In this document: in pieces, positions 7,840 to 18,000 of the stretch
Numbering within the stretch: the first letter of the stretch is position 1
Layout: each line of letters begins with the position of its first letter
Origin: Amycolatopsis jejuensis
GTDB taxonomy: Bacteria; Actinomycetota; Actinomycetes; Mycobacteriales; Pseudonocardiaceae
Direction: 5' to 3'
Assembly (NCBI RefSeq): GCF_000717335.1
Contig: NZ_JNYZ01000027.1
Span: 124,001-188,000 of the forward strand
DNA length: 64,000 bases
Program-made: the position numbers and the translations under genes
Notes under the pieces: model-generated
Database searches by the model: none
Seen by the model: only the letters and a program-made list of their open reading frames with translations
Told to the model about the DNA's origin: nothing

Positions 7840-10799
7840 GACTGCATCTGCTGGAGGTGGAAGCCTTCGGCCCGTACGCGGGCAGGGAGGTGGTCGATTT
7901 CGACGCGCTCGGCGCCGACGGCCTTTTCCTTCTGCACGGCGACACCGGCGCAGGCAAGACCACGCTGCTCGACGCGATTGCGTTCGCGTTGTTCGGTGTG
8001 GTCCCGGGCGCGCGCGGCGACGTCAAGCGGTTGCGGTGCGATCTGGCCGAGCCCGAGCGTCTCACGGAGGTCGTGCTGGAGCTGACCGTGCAGGGTCAGC
8101 GGCTGCGGATCGTACGCAGCCCGGAGTACCAGCGGCCGAAGAAACGCGGTGGCGGATCCACGACGCAGCAGGCTCGGGTTTCGCTGACGTGGATCGGTGA
8201 ACCACCCGCGGGGTTGCCGCCCGACGGGATCATCCGCATCGACGAGGTGGCGCGCACCGTCGAGCGGCTGCTGGGTATGACGGCTCCGCAGTTCTTCCAG
8301 GTCGTGCTGCTGCCGCAGGGAGAGTTCGCGAAGTTCCTGCGCAGCGATACGACGGAACGCGAAAAGCTGCTGGAACGGTTGTTCGGCACGGAGCGATTCT
8401 CCGATGTCGAACGCTGGTTTGCCGATCTGCGCGCGGAACGCGGCCGGGCATGGGAGAAGCGGCAGCAGGAAGTCCGGGAGCTGGTCGCGCGCTACGCACA
8501 GCAAGCCCAGCAGGAGCCGCCGGAAAGCGAGCAGGCGGAGTGGGTCGAGGCGGTGCTGGCCGAGGTCGCTGCCAAGGCCGAAGCGGCGGAAACCGAGGCA
8601 GCGCAAGCACGTTCGGCAACGAAGAAAGCCGATGTCGCCTTGCGCGAGGCCGAAGAGGACGCGGAGAAGGTCCGCCGAGTCCGCACCGCGCACACGAGGC
8701 TGGCGCACATCGTTGAGCAGACAGGCGAACGGGCCGAGTGGACCGCAGAAATCGCGGTCGCCCGGCGGGCAGCAGCGGTGGTGCCCGAAACGGAGCTGAT
8801 GGATCGGCGCACGACCGAGCTCAGTGATGCACAGGTGCTCGAAGCCGACCGCATCCGGGACCTCGCCGATCTGGGGTTCGACGCGGTCGGATTGGCCGTC
8901 GCTGACCTCCGCGAACGCGCTGGTTCCGTCCGTGAGGAGGCGGGCGCGCTCGCCGAACTGGCTGCCGAGGCCGCACAACAGCAGACGGACGAGGATCGGC
9001 GCGCTGAACGACAAACGGCGGCTGGTGCGGTAACCGAGCGAATTGCCGCGCTCGCTGAGCGGTTGACGGAGTTGCCCACTCTGGTCGCGGCTGCGCGTAC
9101 CGAGGCGACAGCGGCCGGGGAAGCGGCAGCGAAACTGGACGGTGCCAAAGCGCGGGTGGATGAGCTGACGGCGCTCAGCCGCGCTGCCGGGGAGCTGCCG
9201 CCGGCCGAGGCCCGGGTCGTGCGGGGCGAGGCAAAGCTGAGCGAGGTGGTCGACGCACACCAAGAGGCTCGGCAGCGCCGCCTCGACCTTCGGGAACGGC
9301 GGCTCGAAGGAATGGCGGCCGAGCTGGCGGCCGGGTTGGTCGCGGGCGATGCCTGCCCCGTGTGCGGGTCGGCCGATCATCCGGCGCCGGCCAACCACGA
9401 GGCGCCACTTGTGGACGCGGCCGAAGAACGGGCTGCAGAAGAGACTGAGCAGAAAGCGTCTGCGTTGCGTCAGCGAGTGGTGTCCGCGCTGGAGGAAGCG
9501 AAGGCTCGCGTGGCCTCCTTGCACGAACGGCTGGACGGGCGCACAGCGGAGGATGTCGCGGCTGCGCTCGTCGAGGCCAAGACGTCGGTCGTAGAGCTCG
9601 CCGGGCAGGCACAGCGGAAGGAACAGCTCAACCGGAAGGTCGCCGAGCTGGAGCGCGATGCGGAGCAGCTGGTCGAACAGCGCCGCCTGGCCGAGCAGGC
9701 AGCGACGACGGCGTCCAGCGAGATCCGGGCCTTGGACGAGCGGATGGCCGAACGGGAACAGCGGTTACTCGCGGGCAGGGGCGAGTTCCCCGACGTTCCG
9801 GCGCGGCGGCAGCATCTGCTCACCTTCGCCGGCGCGCTCGACGCTGCGGCCGAGGCGCAATCCGCAGTGTCCGGAGCGGAAACCCGGCTTGCCGAGCAAC
9901 GGGATCTGGTGGAGATTTCTTTGCACGCCAAGGGGTTCTCCGCCCTTGAGGAGATGCGCGCGGCAGTACGCACTGACGAGCAGATCGCGAAGCTCGAGCA
10001 GGGCCTCGCGGACGCCGAGGCAACCGCGGCGGGCGCACGCGAGATGCTCGCGCAACCCGAGCTGTTCGGGATCGGGCCGGACGACGTCGTCGAGGTCGCG
10101 CCCCTGGCTGAGACCGCGAAGGCCGCACGTGCTCGAGCGGACACGGCTTTCGCTGCCCAGCAAGCGATTTCCGCGCAACACCGGGAGCTGGTGAAGCTGG
10201 CCGGACGCTTGGGCACCGCGCTTTCGGAGCTGGGGCCGGTGGAACAGGAGTACGACGAGCTACGCGCACTGTCCGAAGTGGTCAATGGGCGAGGGCAGAA
10301 CGCGCGGAAGATGTCCTTGCGCTCGTATGTCCTCGCGGCCCGGCTCGAGGAGGTCGCGCTCGCGGCGACCGCGCGGCTGCGGACGATGAGCCAGGGCCGG
10401 TACTCATTCGTGCACTCGGACGCAGCCGGCGCCCGCGGCACGCGAGGCGGCCTGGGGCTGGACGTGCTGGACGACTACTCCGGCTCGATCCGCCCGGCCA
10501 AAACCTTGTCCGGCGGCGAATCGTTCCTCGCGTCGCTGTCGTTGGCGCTGGGGCTGGCCGACGTAGTCGCCGGTGAGACCGGCGGCGCGCTGCTCGACAC
10601 CCTCTTCGTCGACGAGGGCTTCGGCACCCTCGACGCCGAAACGCTCGACGTGGTGATGAACATCCTCGACGAACTCCGCGCCGGCGGTCGCGTGGTGGGC
10701 CTGGTGTCGCACGTCGAGGAACTCCGCCAGCGCATCCCCACCCGGCTGCGCGTGCGGAAGTCCCGAACCGGTTCGAGAGTGGAACTCCAGATGGCCTGA
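7836..10799 (+). CDS. sbcC: Exonuclease subunit SbcC (SMC/Rad50-like ATPase)
   Basis: The Rad50-like partner of SbcD has Walker A near residues 35-42 (GDTGAGKTTLLDAI) and a Q-loop region PQFFQVVLLPQGEFAKFLR. Two long Ala/Glu/Arg-rich coiled coils flank the zinc hook CPVCGSADHP (Cys507 and Cys510). The C-terminal ABC signature is KTLSGGESFLASLSLALGLA, followed by Walker B LLDTLFVDEGFGTLDAETLD. The GTG start overlaps the sbcD stop (GTGA), so the two are translationally coupled. The length of 987 residues fits the family. Confidence 0.96.
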   Translation: MRLHLLEVEAFGPYAGREVVDFDALGADGLFLLHGDTGAGKTTLLDAIAFALFGVVPGARGDVKRLRCDLAEPERLTEVVLELTVQGQRLRIVRSPEYQRPKKRGGGSTTQQARVSLTWIGEPPAGLPPDGIIRIDEVARTVERLLGMTAPQFFQVVLLPQGEFAKFLRSDTTEREKLLERLFGTERFSDVERWFADLRAERGRAWEKRQQEVRELVARYAQQAQQEPPESEQAEWVEAVLAEVAAKAEAAETEAAQARSATKKADVALREAEEDAEKVRRVRTAHTRLAHIVEQTGERAEWTAEIAVARRAAAVVPETELMDRRTTELSDAQVLEADRIRDLADLGFDAVGLAVADLRERAGSVREEAGALAELAAEAAQQQTDEDRRAERQTAAGAVTERIAALAERLTELPTLVAAARTEATAAGEAAAKLDGAKARVDELTALSRAAGELPPAEARVVRGEAKLSEVVDAHQEARQRRLDLRERRLEGMAAELAAGLVAGDACPVCGSADHPAPANHEAPLVDAAEERAAEETEQKASALRQRVVSALEEAKARVASLHERLDGRTAEDVAAALVEAKTSVVELAGQAQRKEQLNRKVAELERDAEQLVEQRRLAEQAATTASSEIRALDERMAEREQRLLAGRGEFPDVPARRQHLLTFAGALDAAAEAQSAVSGAETRLAEQRDLVEISLHAKGFSALEEMRAAVRTDEQIAKLEQGLADAEATAAGAREMLAQPELFGIGPDDVVEVAPLAETAKAARARADTAFAAQQAISAQHRELVKLAGRLGTALSELGPVEQEYDELRALSEVVNGRGQNARKMSLRSYVLAARLEEVALAATARLRTMSQGRYSFVHSDAAGARGTRGGLGLDVLDDYSGSIRPAKTLSGGESFLASLSLALGLADVVAGETGGALLDTLFVDEGFGTLDAETLDVVMNILDELRAGGRVVGLVSHVEELRQRIPTRLRVRKSRTGSRVELQMA

Positions 10800-11513
10800 C
10801 GACCTCAGCGCGAGCCGCTGAACACCACCGGCTCGATGGATGCCCCTGACTGGACACCAGCGCCGACTTCCGGGCCGCAGAGTGGCGCCGCCTTGCGGGG
10901 CCGGGCCGACGTCAGGTTGCAGGCGTGGCGCCGTGTTCCGGGGACGGGGACGGGGCCGGGACGGCTGCGGGTTGCAGGCGTGGCGCCGTCTGTCGGGATC
11001 GGGTCGGCCCTGGGGTTGCAGGGCGGCGCCGTCTGCCGGGAGTGAGTCGGCCCCGGGTTGCAGGGCCGGGCCGCCTTCCGGGGATCGGGTTGGCCCGGGG
11101 CGCCACGCGTGCCGTGTGTTCGTCGGGGCGACGATGGTTCGCCCGGGCTGACCGTGGCCCGTCCGAGCGTGGTCCGGCGGCCTGCGAACCGAGCCTGGTC
11201 CGGCGGCCTGCGGCCGAGCTTCGTCCGGAGGCGGCCTGCGGCCGAGCGTTGGCCCGGCTGCACGCGGCCGAGCGCCACCCGACTGTTGGCGGCTGACCGC
11301 GTGGTCAGCCCGAGCTTCGTCGGGCGGCCTGTGGCCGAGCGTGGTCCGGTCCGTCGGCCTGTGGCCGAGCGCCACCCGACTGTTGGCGGCTGACCCCATG
11401 GTCAGGCCGAGCGTGGTCCGGCGGCCTGCGGCTGACCGTGGCCGGGCTGCGCGCGGCCGAGCGCCGCCCGACTGGAGGCGGCCGAGCGTTGGCCCGACTG
11501 CGCGCGGCCGGAG
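10800..11513. repeat. Repeat-rich spacer after sbcC
   Basis: About 710 bases with no credible gene. Left part: GGTTGCAGG-type units start at 10915, 10970, 11014 and 11056, each followed by a variable GCGCCGTCTG / CGGGTCGG run. Right part (11155-11510): degenerate units built on CGGCGGCCTGCGGCCGAGCG, including two copies of GCGCCACCCGACTGTTGGCG about 90 bases apart (near 11270 and 11361). This is a GC-rich minisatellite-like spacer between convergent genes. Confidence 0.65.
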
Positions 11514-12017
11514 TCAGGCGGGTTCCTCGTGGTGCAGGAGCCAGCGCTTGACGTCGACGCCCCAGCGGAAGTTGCCGATTGCTCCGCCGGTGCGGACCAC
11601 GCGGTGGCAGGGTACGAACAGGGCCGCGGCGTTGCGGGCGCACGCCGACGCTGCCGCGCGGACTGCGGACGGGTTGCCGGTGAGTGCGGCGTACTCGGCG
11701 TAGCTCACCGGGCTGCCGGCCGGGACCTTGCGCAGCATCTCCCACGCGTGCTCGCGGAATGGGCCCGAACGCTGGCGTACCTCGACGTCCGCGACGACGT
11801 CCAGGTTGCCGCCGTGGTAGCTGCGGATGGCCTTCGTCACGGGGCCCAGGTCACGGCGTTCGGTGAGTGTCGACGGGGTCAGGGACGGGGAGATGAGGGG
11901 CGTCAACTCGGTGACGTCGCCTGTCCAGCCGGAGGCCAGTACCGCGCCGTCGCCGGAAACTACGGCGGTGAACGGGCCGATGTGGGTGTCCATTGTGGAC
12001 CAGAAAGCGGTGGGCAC
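11514..12017 (-). CDS. ogt: Methylated-DNA--[protein]-cysteine S-methyltransferase
   Basis: Suicide repair protein that transfers the alkyl group from O6-alkylguanine to its own cysteine. The C-terminal domain shows the recognition-helix region RKVPAGSPVSYAEYAALTG, the arginine-finger segment NPSAVRAAASACARN and the active-site motif LFVPCHRVVRTGGAIGNF with the acceptor Cys137. The usual length (167 residues) is kept. It begins at a GTG; an in-frame ATG (MDTHIG) eight codons later is an alternative. It lies just downstream of the ada-alkA locus on the same strand, forming an alkylation-repair operon. Confidence 0.93.
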   Translation of the reverse strand: MPTAFWSTMDTHIGPFTAVVSGDGAVLASGWTGDVTELTPLISPSLTPSTLTERRDLGPVTKAIRSYHGGNLDVVADVEVRQRSGPFREHAWEMLRKVPAGSPVSYAEYAALTGNPSAVRAAASACARNAAALFVPCHRVVRTGGAIGNFRWGVDVKRWLLHHEEPA

Positions 12018-12032
12018 GGGGGAAGGATCTCC

Positions 12033-12380
12033 TCAAGCGACTCGGGAACGGAGGTACATGCCGGCGTACGAGGACCACGGTTGCCAGCCGCGGGCGGACG
12101 TCGCCAGATCGATGCCCAGCTCGGCTGCGCCGCGGCGGATGGCGGGGTCGGAGGTCAGGAGGACGTCGGGGGAGCCGAGCACGCGCATGACAACGTAATC
12201 GGCCGTGGCTGCGTCGACGCCGAAGGACAGCATTTCGGCGTGCAGCTCGTCGGCGTCCCGGCCCATGTGCAGGTCCAGGAAGCCTTCGGCGATTGCTGAG
12301 GCAACTGTTGTGACCAGCGGGTTCACGGCTGCCTCAGCGATGGCCGTCGGGGTCGGGAAGAGGGTGGTGAGTGCGTCCAT
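12033..12380 (-). pseudogene. Out-of-frame C-terminal AlkA fragment
   Basis: This frame encodes the end of an AlkA-type 3-methyladenine DNA glycosylase ([13 protein letters not shown], then TADYVVMRVLGSPDVLL, then GWQPWSSYAGMYLRSR). It is in a different frame from the Ada/AlkA gene upstream. The helix-hairpin-helix loop, normally G-I/V-G-P-W-T, reads GVDAATADY, so the GPW core is lost, although the Asp of the LLTSD segment remains. An ATG at 12380 could start it as a separate 115-residue peptide, but decay of one original gene is the simpler reading. Confidence 0.65.
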
Positions 12381-13843
12381 TGGCGAGTTGGTGGCAGGGG
12401 GCGGGTTGTCGGGTGCGTCGGCAGAGCGAGGTCGCTTACCGGGGGCGGCGGCAGGCTGAGCTCGCCTGCCGGGTGCGTCGGCGGATCGGGCGCGGTTGCT
12501 GGGGGTCGCGGCTGATCGGGTGCGCCTGTCGGGTTGGTCGGCGGAACGTGCAGGATCGCTGGGGGTGGCGGGGAGTTTGCCAAAGAGCGCGCCGGATCGG
12601 AGCCGCTCGTCGGGGGCGCCGTCTGACTGGGTTTGTTTGGGAAGGGAAGCAGCGGAGACCGGTTCCCCAGGGCCGATGGCCGAGGCGGGTTCCCGAGACG
12701 AAGCATTCGACACCGGGTCCTCAAGGCCGATGGCCGAGGCGGGTTCCCGAAGCGAAGCATTCGACACCGGGTCCTCAAGGCAACCGGCACTCCACTCGAC
12801 ACCGGCTCCCCAAGCGGGACAACCTCAACAACCGCCGCCCCCAGCAACGCTCGCAGCAGGACCTCCGGGCCGTCCACCGCCCCGGGCACGCGGATTCCCG
12901 GCACAGCGGCCACCCGTGGTGCGAGGGCGTCATCGGCGGACAGGACTCGGGTGACGGCCTCCGGGTCGGCGTCGAGGTCCAGTAGGCGGCGTACTCGGGT
13001 TACTGCGCTGCTCAAGTCGCGCAGATCCGACAGAGCCAGGTCGCACTGGACGTGGTCGGTGCGTGGGCTCATCCACACCGACGCTGGGCCGTGGGGGAGG
13101 CGCAGGGTGCGGCCGTAGCCGTCGTGCGATACGGCTTCCACGCCGGGTAGTGCCTGCGCGGCGTGGTAATTCAGCACGCCCCATGCATCGAACGGGGCGC
13201 GGAACGGTAGCCGCAGGCTGAGTTTCGTTGCGCTGGGTAGTGAGGCTGGGCGTCCGCGGCGGAGGCTTGCTGCGCGCAGTTGTGATGGCGTGGTTGCGAA
13301 TACCTCGCGGATGGTCTCGTTGAACTGCCGGATACTGGGAAACCCGGCGGCGAACGCGACGTCGGTGAGGGGCAGCTGCGACATCTCGATCAGCAACCGC
13401 GCGGAATGGGCGCGATGTGCTCGTGCCAGGCTCAGCGGCCCGGCGCCTAGTTCGGCCGTCAGTACCCGGCCCAGCTGGCGTTCCGAATAGCCGAGCCGGC
13501 GGGCCAGGCCGGGTACGCCTTCGCGTTCGACGAGGCCGTCCGAGATCAGGCGCATGGCTCGGGCGGCCAGGTCGGCGCGGACGTTCCAATCCGGCGACCC
13601 CGGAACGGCGTCCGGCAGGCAGCGGCGGCACGCTCGGTAACCGCCCGCCTGTGCGGCTGCCGACGTCGGGTAGAACCGGACGTTCTGTGCCTTCGGCGTG
13701 AGCGCCGGGCAGGACGGCCGGCAGTAGATCCCAGTGGTGCGCACGGCCATGATGAACTGGCCGTCGAACCGCTGGTCGCGGGCGGTCACCGCGCGGTAGC
13801 AGCGTTCGGTGTCGCGCCAGATCGGCATGGTCGAGGTAGCCAT
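12323..13843 (-). CDS. Ada-type regulator / AlkA N-terminal protein, C-terminal half disrupted
   Basis: Domains in order: an Ada zinc-binding methyl-phosphotriester sensor (about residues 12-75) with its four cysteines ([12 protein letters not shown] and [10 protein letters not shown]), an AraC-type helix-turn-helix ([16 protein letters not shown], then [15 protein letters not shown]), and the AlkA N-terminal domain ([20 protein letters not shown]). At [12 protein letters not shown] the glycosylase core should continue, but the frame runs into proline-rich low-complexity sequence with a duplicated [17 protein letters not shown] block. I use the ATG at 13843, seven codons before the conserved [10 protein letters not shown]; an ATG at 13894 is also in frame. 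The sensor and DNA-binding part may still work; glycosylase activity is probably lost. Confidence 0.8.
   Translation of the reverse strand: MATSTMPIWRDTERCYRAVTARDQRFDGQFIMAVRTTGIYCRPSCPALTPKAQNVRFYPTSAAAQAGGYRACRRCLPDAVPGSPDWNVRADLAARAMRLISDGLVEREGVPGLARRLGYSERQLGRVLTAELGAGPLSLARAHRAHSARLLIEMSQLPLTDVAFAAGFPSIRQFNETIREVFATTPSQLRAASLRRGRPASLPSATKLSLRLPFRAPFDAWGVLNYHAAQALPGVEAVSHDGYGRTLRLPHGPASVWMSPRTDHVQCDLALSDLRDLSSAVTRVRRLLDLDADPEAVTRVLSADDALAPRVAAVPGIRVPGAVDGPEVLLRALLGAAVVEVVPLGEPVSSGVPVALRTRCRMLRFGNPPRPSALRTRCRMLRLGNPPRPSALGNRSPLLPFPNKPSQTAPPTSGSDPARSLANSPPPPAILHVPPTNPTGAPDQPRPPATAPDPPTHPAGELSLPPPPVSDLALPTHPTTRPLPPTRQWTHSPPSSRPRRPSLRQP
12381..12790. repeat. Low-complexity repeat insertion splitting the alkA part
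   Basis: Two near-perfect copies of a roughly 58-bp unit (containing GAAGCATTCGACACCGGGTC at 12702 and again at 12760) adjoin a run of degenerate GGTGCGTCGGCGGATCGGGC-type units. Neither half of AlkA has homologous sequence here, so the block looks like an expansion that pushed the two halves into different frames. Confidence 0.7.
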
Positions 13844-13934
13844 GTGGTCGATGATGCCAGCAGGTGAGAGCCTTGACTCGCGGAAATCCGACACTACCTT
13901 CGGGCGTCCTCACCAGGCCGGTGGAGGGGCCACG

Positions 13935-13940
13935 TAGACT
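13935..13940 (+). promoter_or_regulatory. -10 element of ychF (leaderless start)
   Basis: TAGACT lies eight bases before the GTG of ychF, placing transcription start at or within two bases of the start codon. The same hexamer is found in front of the trp leader peptide in this window. Confidence 0.55.
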
Positions 13941-13948
13941 TACCGGCC

Positions 13949-15031
13949 GTGAGTCTGACCCTCGGTATCGTCGGCCTGCCCAACGTCGGCAAGTCCACCC
14001 TGTTCAACGCGCTGACCCGCAATGACGTGCTCGCCGCGAACTACCCGTTCGCCACGATCGAGCCGAACGTCGGCGTGGTGCCGCTGCCGGACCCGCGGCT
14101 GGACCAGCTGGCCGGGATCTTCTCGTCGGAGAAGACCGTGCCCGCCGTGGTGTCCTTTGTGGACATCGCGGGCATCGTGAAGGGGGCGTCCGAGGGGGCC
14201 GGGCTCGGCAACAAGTTCCTCGCCAACATCCGCGAGGCCAACGCGATCTGCCAGGTCATCCGTGTGTTCGACGACCCGGACGTGGTGCACGTCGACGGCC
14301 GCATCGACCCGATGTCCGACATCGAGACCATCAACACCGAGCTCATTCTCGCCGACCTGCAGACGCTCGACAAGGCCCTGCCGCGGCTCGAGAAAGAGGC
14401 CCGTACCAAGAAGGAAGCGCGGTCGGCGCTCGAGAACGCCCAGCTGGCCAAGGAGATCCTCGACTCCGGACGCACGCTTTTCCAGTCACAGAAGGAAATC
14501 GACGCCGACGCACTGCGTGAGCTGAGCCTGCTCACCACGAAACCGTTCCTGTACGTCTTCAACGCCGACGAAGCCGTCCTCACCGACGACGCGCGCCGCG
14601 AGGAGCTGGCGAAGCTCGTCGCCCCCGCGGACGCCGTGTTCCTCGACGCGAAGGTCGAGGCCGAGCTGCTGGAGCTGGACGACGAGGAGTCCGTGCGCGA
14701 GCTGCTGGAATCGGTCGGCCAGCCGGAGCCAGGCCTGCACGCGCTCGCCCGCGCGGGCTTCCACACGCTGGGCCTGCAGACCTACCTCACGGCAGGCCCG
14801 AAGGAGTCCCGCGCCTGGACGATCCCGCAGGGCGCCACCGCCCCGCAGGCTGCCGGCGTGATCCACACCGACTTCGAGCGTGGCTTCATCAAGGCGGAAG
14901 TCGTGTCGTTCGCCGACCTGGTCGAAGCGGGCTCGATGGCCGCCGCGCGCTCGGCAGGCAAGGTCCGGATGGAAGGCAAGGACTACGTGATGGCCGACGG
15001 GGACGTGGTGGAATTCCGCTTCAACGTCTAG
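13949..15031 (+). CDS. ychF: Redox-regulated P-loop ATPase/GTPase YchF
   Basis: OBG-like ATPase that associates with ribosomes. The G1 motif GLPNVGKST opens the protein, followed by G2/G3 elements (NYPFATIEPNVGVV, VSFVDIAGIVKGASEGAGLG), a coiled-coil insert around residues 130-190 and the C-terminal TGS domain (RAWTIPQGATAPQAAGVIHT through YVMADGDVVEFRF). The 360-residue length is standard. The GTG start has no ribosome binding site and is probably leaderless. Its stop codon overlaps that of the convergent helicase gene through CTAG. Confidence 0.97.
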   Translation: MSLTLGIVGLPNVGKSTLFNALTRNDVLAANYPFATIEPNVGVVPLPDPRLDQLAGIFSSEKTVPAVVSFVDIAGIVKGASEGAGLGNKFLANIREANAICQVIRVFDDPDVVHVDGRIDPMSDIETINTELILADLQTLDKALPRLEKEARTKKEARSALENAQLAKEILDSGRTLFQSQKEIDADALRELSLLTTKPFLYVFNADEAVLTDDARREELAKLVAPADAVFLDAKVEAELLELDDEESVRELLESVGQPEPGLHALARAGFHTLGLQTYLTAGPKESRAWTIPQGATAPQAAGVIHTDFERGFIKAEVVSFADLVEAGSMAAARSAGKVRMEGKDYVMADGDVVEFRFNV

Positions 15032-18000
15032 TCACAGCCGGATGACCGGTCGGCCGCGGTCACCGGCAGTTCCGCGGACAGTACCGTGAAGTGTGGTAGG
15101 TCCTTCCATCGGCTGCGGTTGCCGATCACGTAGAACCGGCGTTTGGCGCGCGAAACCGCGACGTTGAGCAGGTTGGGTTTCTCCGCCGCCCACTGGCGGG
15201 CGCCCGACCGGTTTGGTGCACTTCCCAGGACCAGCACGACAACCTCGGACTCCCGGCCCTGCACTTTGTGCACGGTGCTGATGTTGGACTCCGGGAATTC
15301 CCTGGAGAAAGCATCGGCCACGCAGGTCTTGGCGTTCCGCACGACCTCGGCGAAAGGGCTGACCACGCGGATGCTCTGAGGTGCGATGCCCTGGTCGCGG
15401 AGAGTATCGAGAAGGGTGACCAACGCTGTTCCCTCCGCCGGTATCCAATTGCCATTCGCTTGCTCGGAACGCACGTCGATCCATTCGTTCCGGCCGGGAA
15501 AGCCAGGACGCGCCGGGGTGCCGTAGATCATCAGATCGCCGCCGTATGCGACAGCGTTCGAAATCCGGAACATGGGTCGGTCACAGCGCCGGTGAACCCG
15601 TAGTGGCGCGCCGACCCACACCTTCCCTTCGCCGACCGGCGCCGGAACCCATGTGCCGTGCCTGGCGTGCCGGTCGGCGATTTGCTGGGCCGAGGTGGAT
15701 TCCGGAGTCCACTGTTCGGTGACGCCGTGGTACTTCCGGAGCGCGTGCTGCGCAGGCACGGGCAGCGTGACGATCGGCTCCAGCTGCAGTGGGTCGCCGA
15801 CGATCACCGCGCGCCGGCAGCGCCAGATCCCGCCGGCCACCTGTTGCGGTGTGGCCTGTCCCGCTTCGTCCGCGAAGAGCCAGCCGAGTGACTCACTGCC
15901 GAGATCCGTGAACAGCCGCGGTAGTGACGCGAAGGTGGTCGACACGACGGGAACTGCGATGAACAACGACTGCCACGCAGCGAGTGCCGTCGGCGGACTG
16001 AGCTTCACCTTCCCCTGGATGAGCTGGACTGCAGCGGAGAGGTTGACGTCGGCCTGCTCCGCTGTCGCGAAGAGAAATGCTCTGTGCAGGGCGAGCGCGC
16101 TGAGGAACAGCTGGGTCCGAGCCGCCGTGAACTCCGGGTCGGCCCACGGCGGGCACAGCTGGAGCTGCTTGTCACCGGCGACCGCACTGCCGACCGGAAC
16201 AACCCCGGGCCAGTACGCACATATCGCGTCCACCCGGGCCTGGACCTGAGCAAGCGCGTGCTCGGCTTCGGCGTGCTTGGCGGTTGACAAGGCGCGATTC
16301 TGCTCTGCCTGCCGGAGGTCGTTTGTCAGCCGGGCCAAGGCACCCGAACGTATCTGGTGTTCCCGATCGGCTGCCCACCGCAGGCCCAGGAGTTCCCGGT
16401 AGCCTCTACCCCAGTCCCGTGCCGCGCGGAAAAGTGTGACCAGGGTGGTCCAGAAACGCGGTCTGCAGGCCAGCCATCCGCGGATCCGCCGATCGGTCTC
16501 GGCCAGGGCCAGCTCTGCTTGGCGACAGAGCTCCCCGGCCTGACGAGCCGCTTCGGAGAGCTCGGCGCAATGCGCGTGCGACCGCCGCAGATGCACTGAG
16601 GTCAGCGCGACGACCCGCTGGCACCGTGCGTGTTCGGTGAGGGTGTCGGCGGCTTCCTGCCGGGCGGCTGCCAGATTCCGCACTTTGGCGTCCGCTTCGG
16701 TGAAATCGGCTACCGCGGCCTCCCAGTCACCGGCCGGGTCCGATGCGGAGCGGGCCCTCCGGAGAAGTGCCTTCATCCCGAGTACGTCGCCTTCTTGCCC
16801 GGGTCCCTTGTCGTCGCTCGACCCGGGATACCCGCTCCACCAGAACTTGTTCGCGAAGTCTCGGCGATGCTGCATCTTCCCGAGCATCGCGGCGACCAGC
16901 CCCCAGGCCGGTTTCCCCAGTACGTGCGAGGCCAGTTCGGGAAAGTAGCCGGCGGCTAGTGCCTCGTCCGCCGCACCACCGATCGCGGACATGGCCGGCA
17001 TCTCCTGCGTGATGTTGGCTGCTGCGTCGTTGCTCGTCGTCCCGACGACGATCTCGAATCCGGCAAGGTCGGGCCGGAGCGCGCGGACCCGGCTCGTATA
17101 GGGGCGAACTGCCGCCAGCGGTTCCGTATAGGCCTCCGATGGTGTTTCGAGCCGGCAGAGCCGCCTCGCCCGTTCGACGACGATTCCGGCGACCACGTCC
17201 CGCAGCAGGGTGGTCTTGCCGGTGCCGGGCGGCCCGTTCACCGCGAAGAGACCGCTGTCCGGTTCGGCCATGATCCGGTCGACCGCGAACTGCTGGCCGA
17301 CGACGAGTGGGTATGCCGAGGGCCAGCGCCCTCCGGGGAGGGTCGCGGGTTCGACCCCGGCGAGCAGAGCGCCGGGGTTTGCCCGGAGATCTATCCGGTC
17401 GTGCGGTGGCACCGTGGGTTTCTCGCTCAGGAAGGCCTGCAGAGCAGCACCGCTGCGGCCAATGCGGACCTCGTCCGCGATCCTCCCCAGGTCGTCGGCG
17501 ACCGGGCTGTTGAGGAAGTCCTGATCGTTCGCGGTTCCGGCGTTCTGGCGCAAGATCTGGTAGCACCGGACGCGGATCCCGCCAGCGCGGAGACTGTCGG
17601 TCACCCCGAGTGCAGCCACCAGCTCGCGGGTGAACGCGTGCAAGGTCTTCGAGGTGAGGTGGATTCGCGGCATCCGCTCATCGCCGGATTCGCTCTCCTC
17701 CCGGACGTGCTCCGCGTCACGCAGAGTGAGTAGCCGCTCAGCAAAGGCACCTGCCGTGGCGCCGGCGATTCCGCCGACGACCGGGCCCGCGACGGGACCG
17801 GTCAGCGAGGTCGCCCCGGCCACCACAGCAGACTTCACCGCCGCACCGGCCGCCTTCGCACCGGCAGCGACCGCGTCCTTGGCCGCCTCTCTGACCTGGC
17901 CGGCCACTGCCGTGCCGAGCCTCTGCCGGCCGGTCCCCGGCCTTTTCCTCGGCGAGAGTCGGTTCAGCTCGCCGGTGAAGAATGTGGCGTCATCATCGAA

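Noticed and set aside
10800..11513. CRISPR-like array after sbcC
   Set aside because: Units are degenerate, lack constant spacer length and unique spacers, and no cas gene is near; it is a GC-rich minisatellite.
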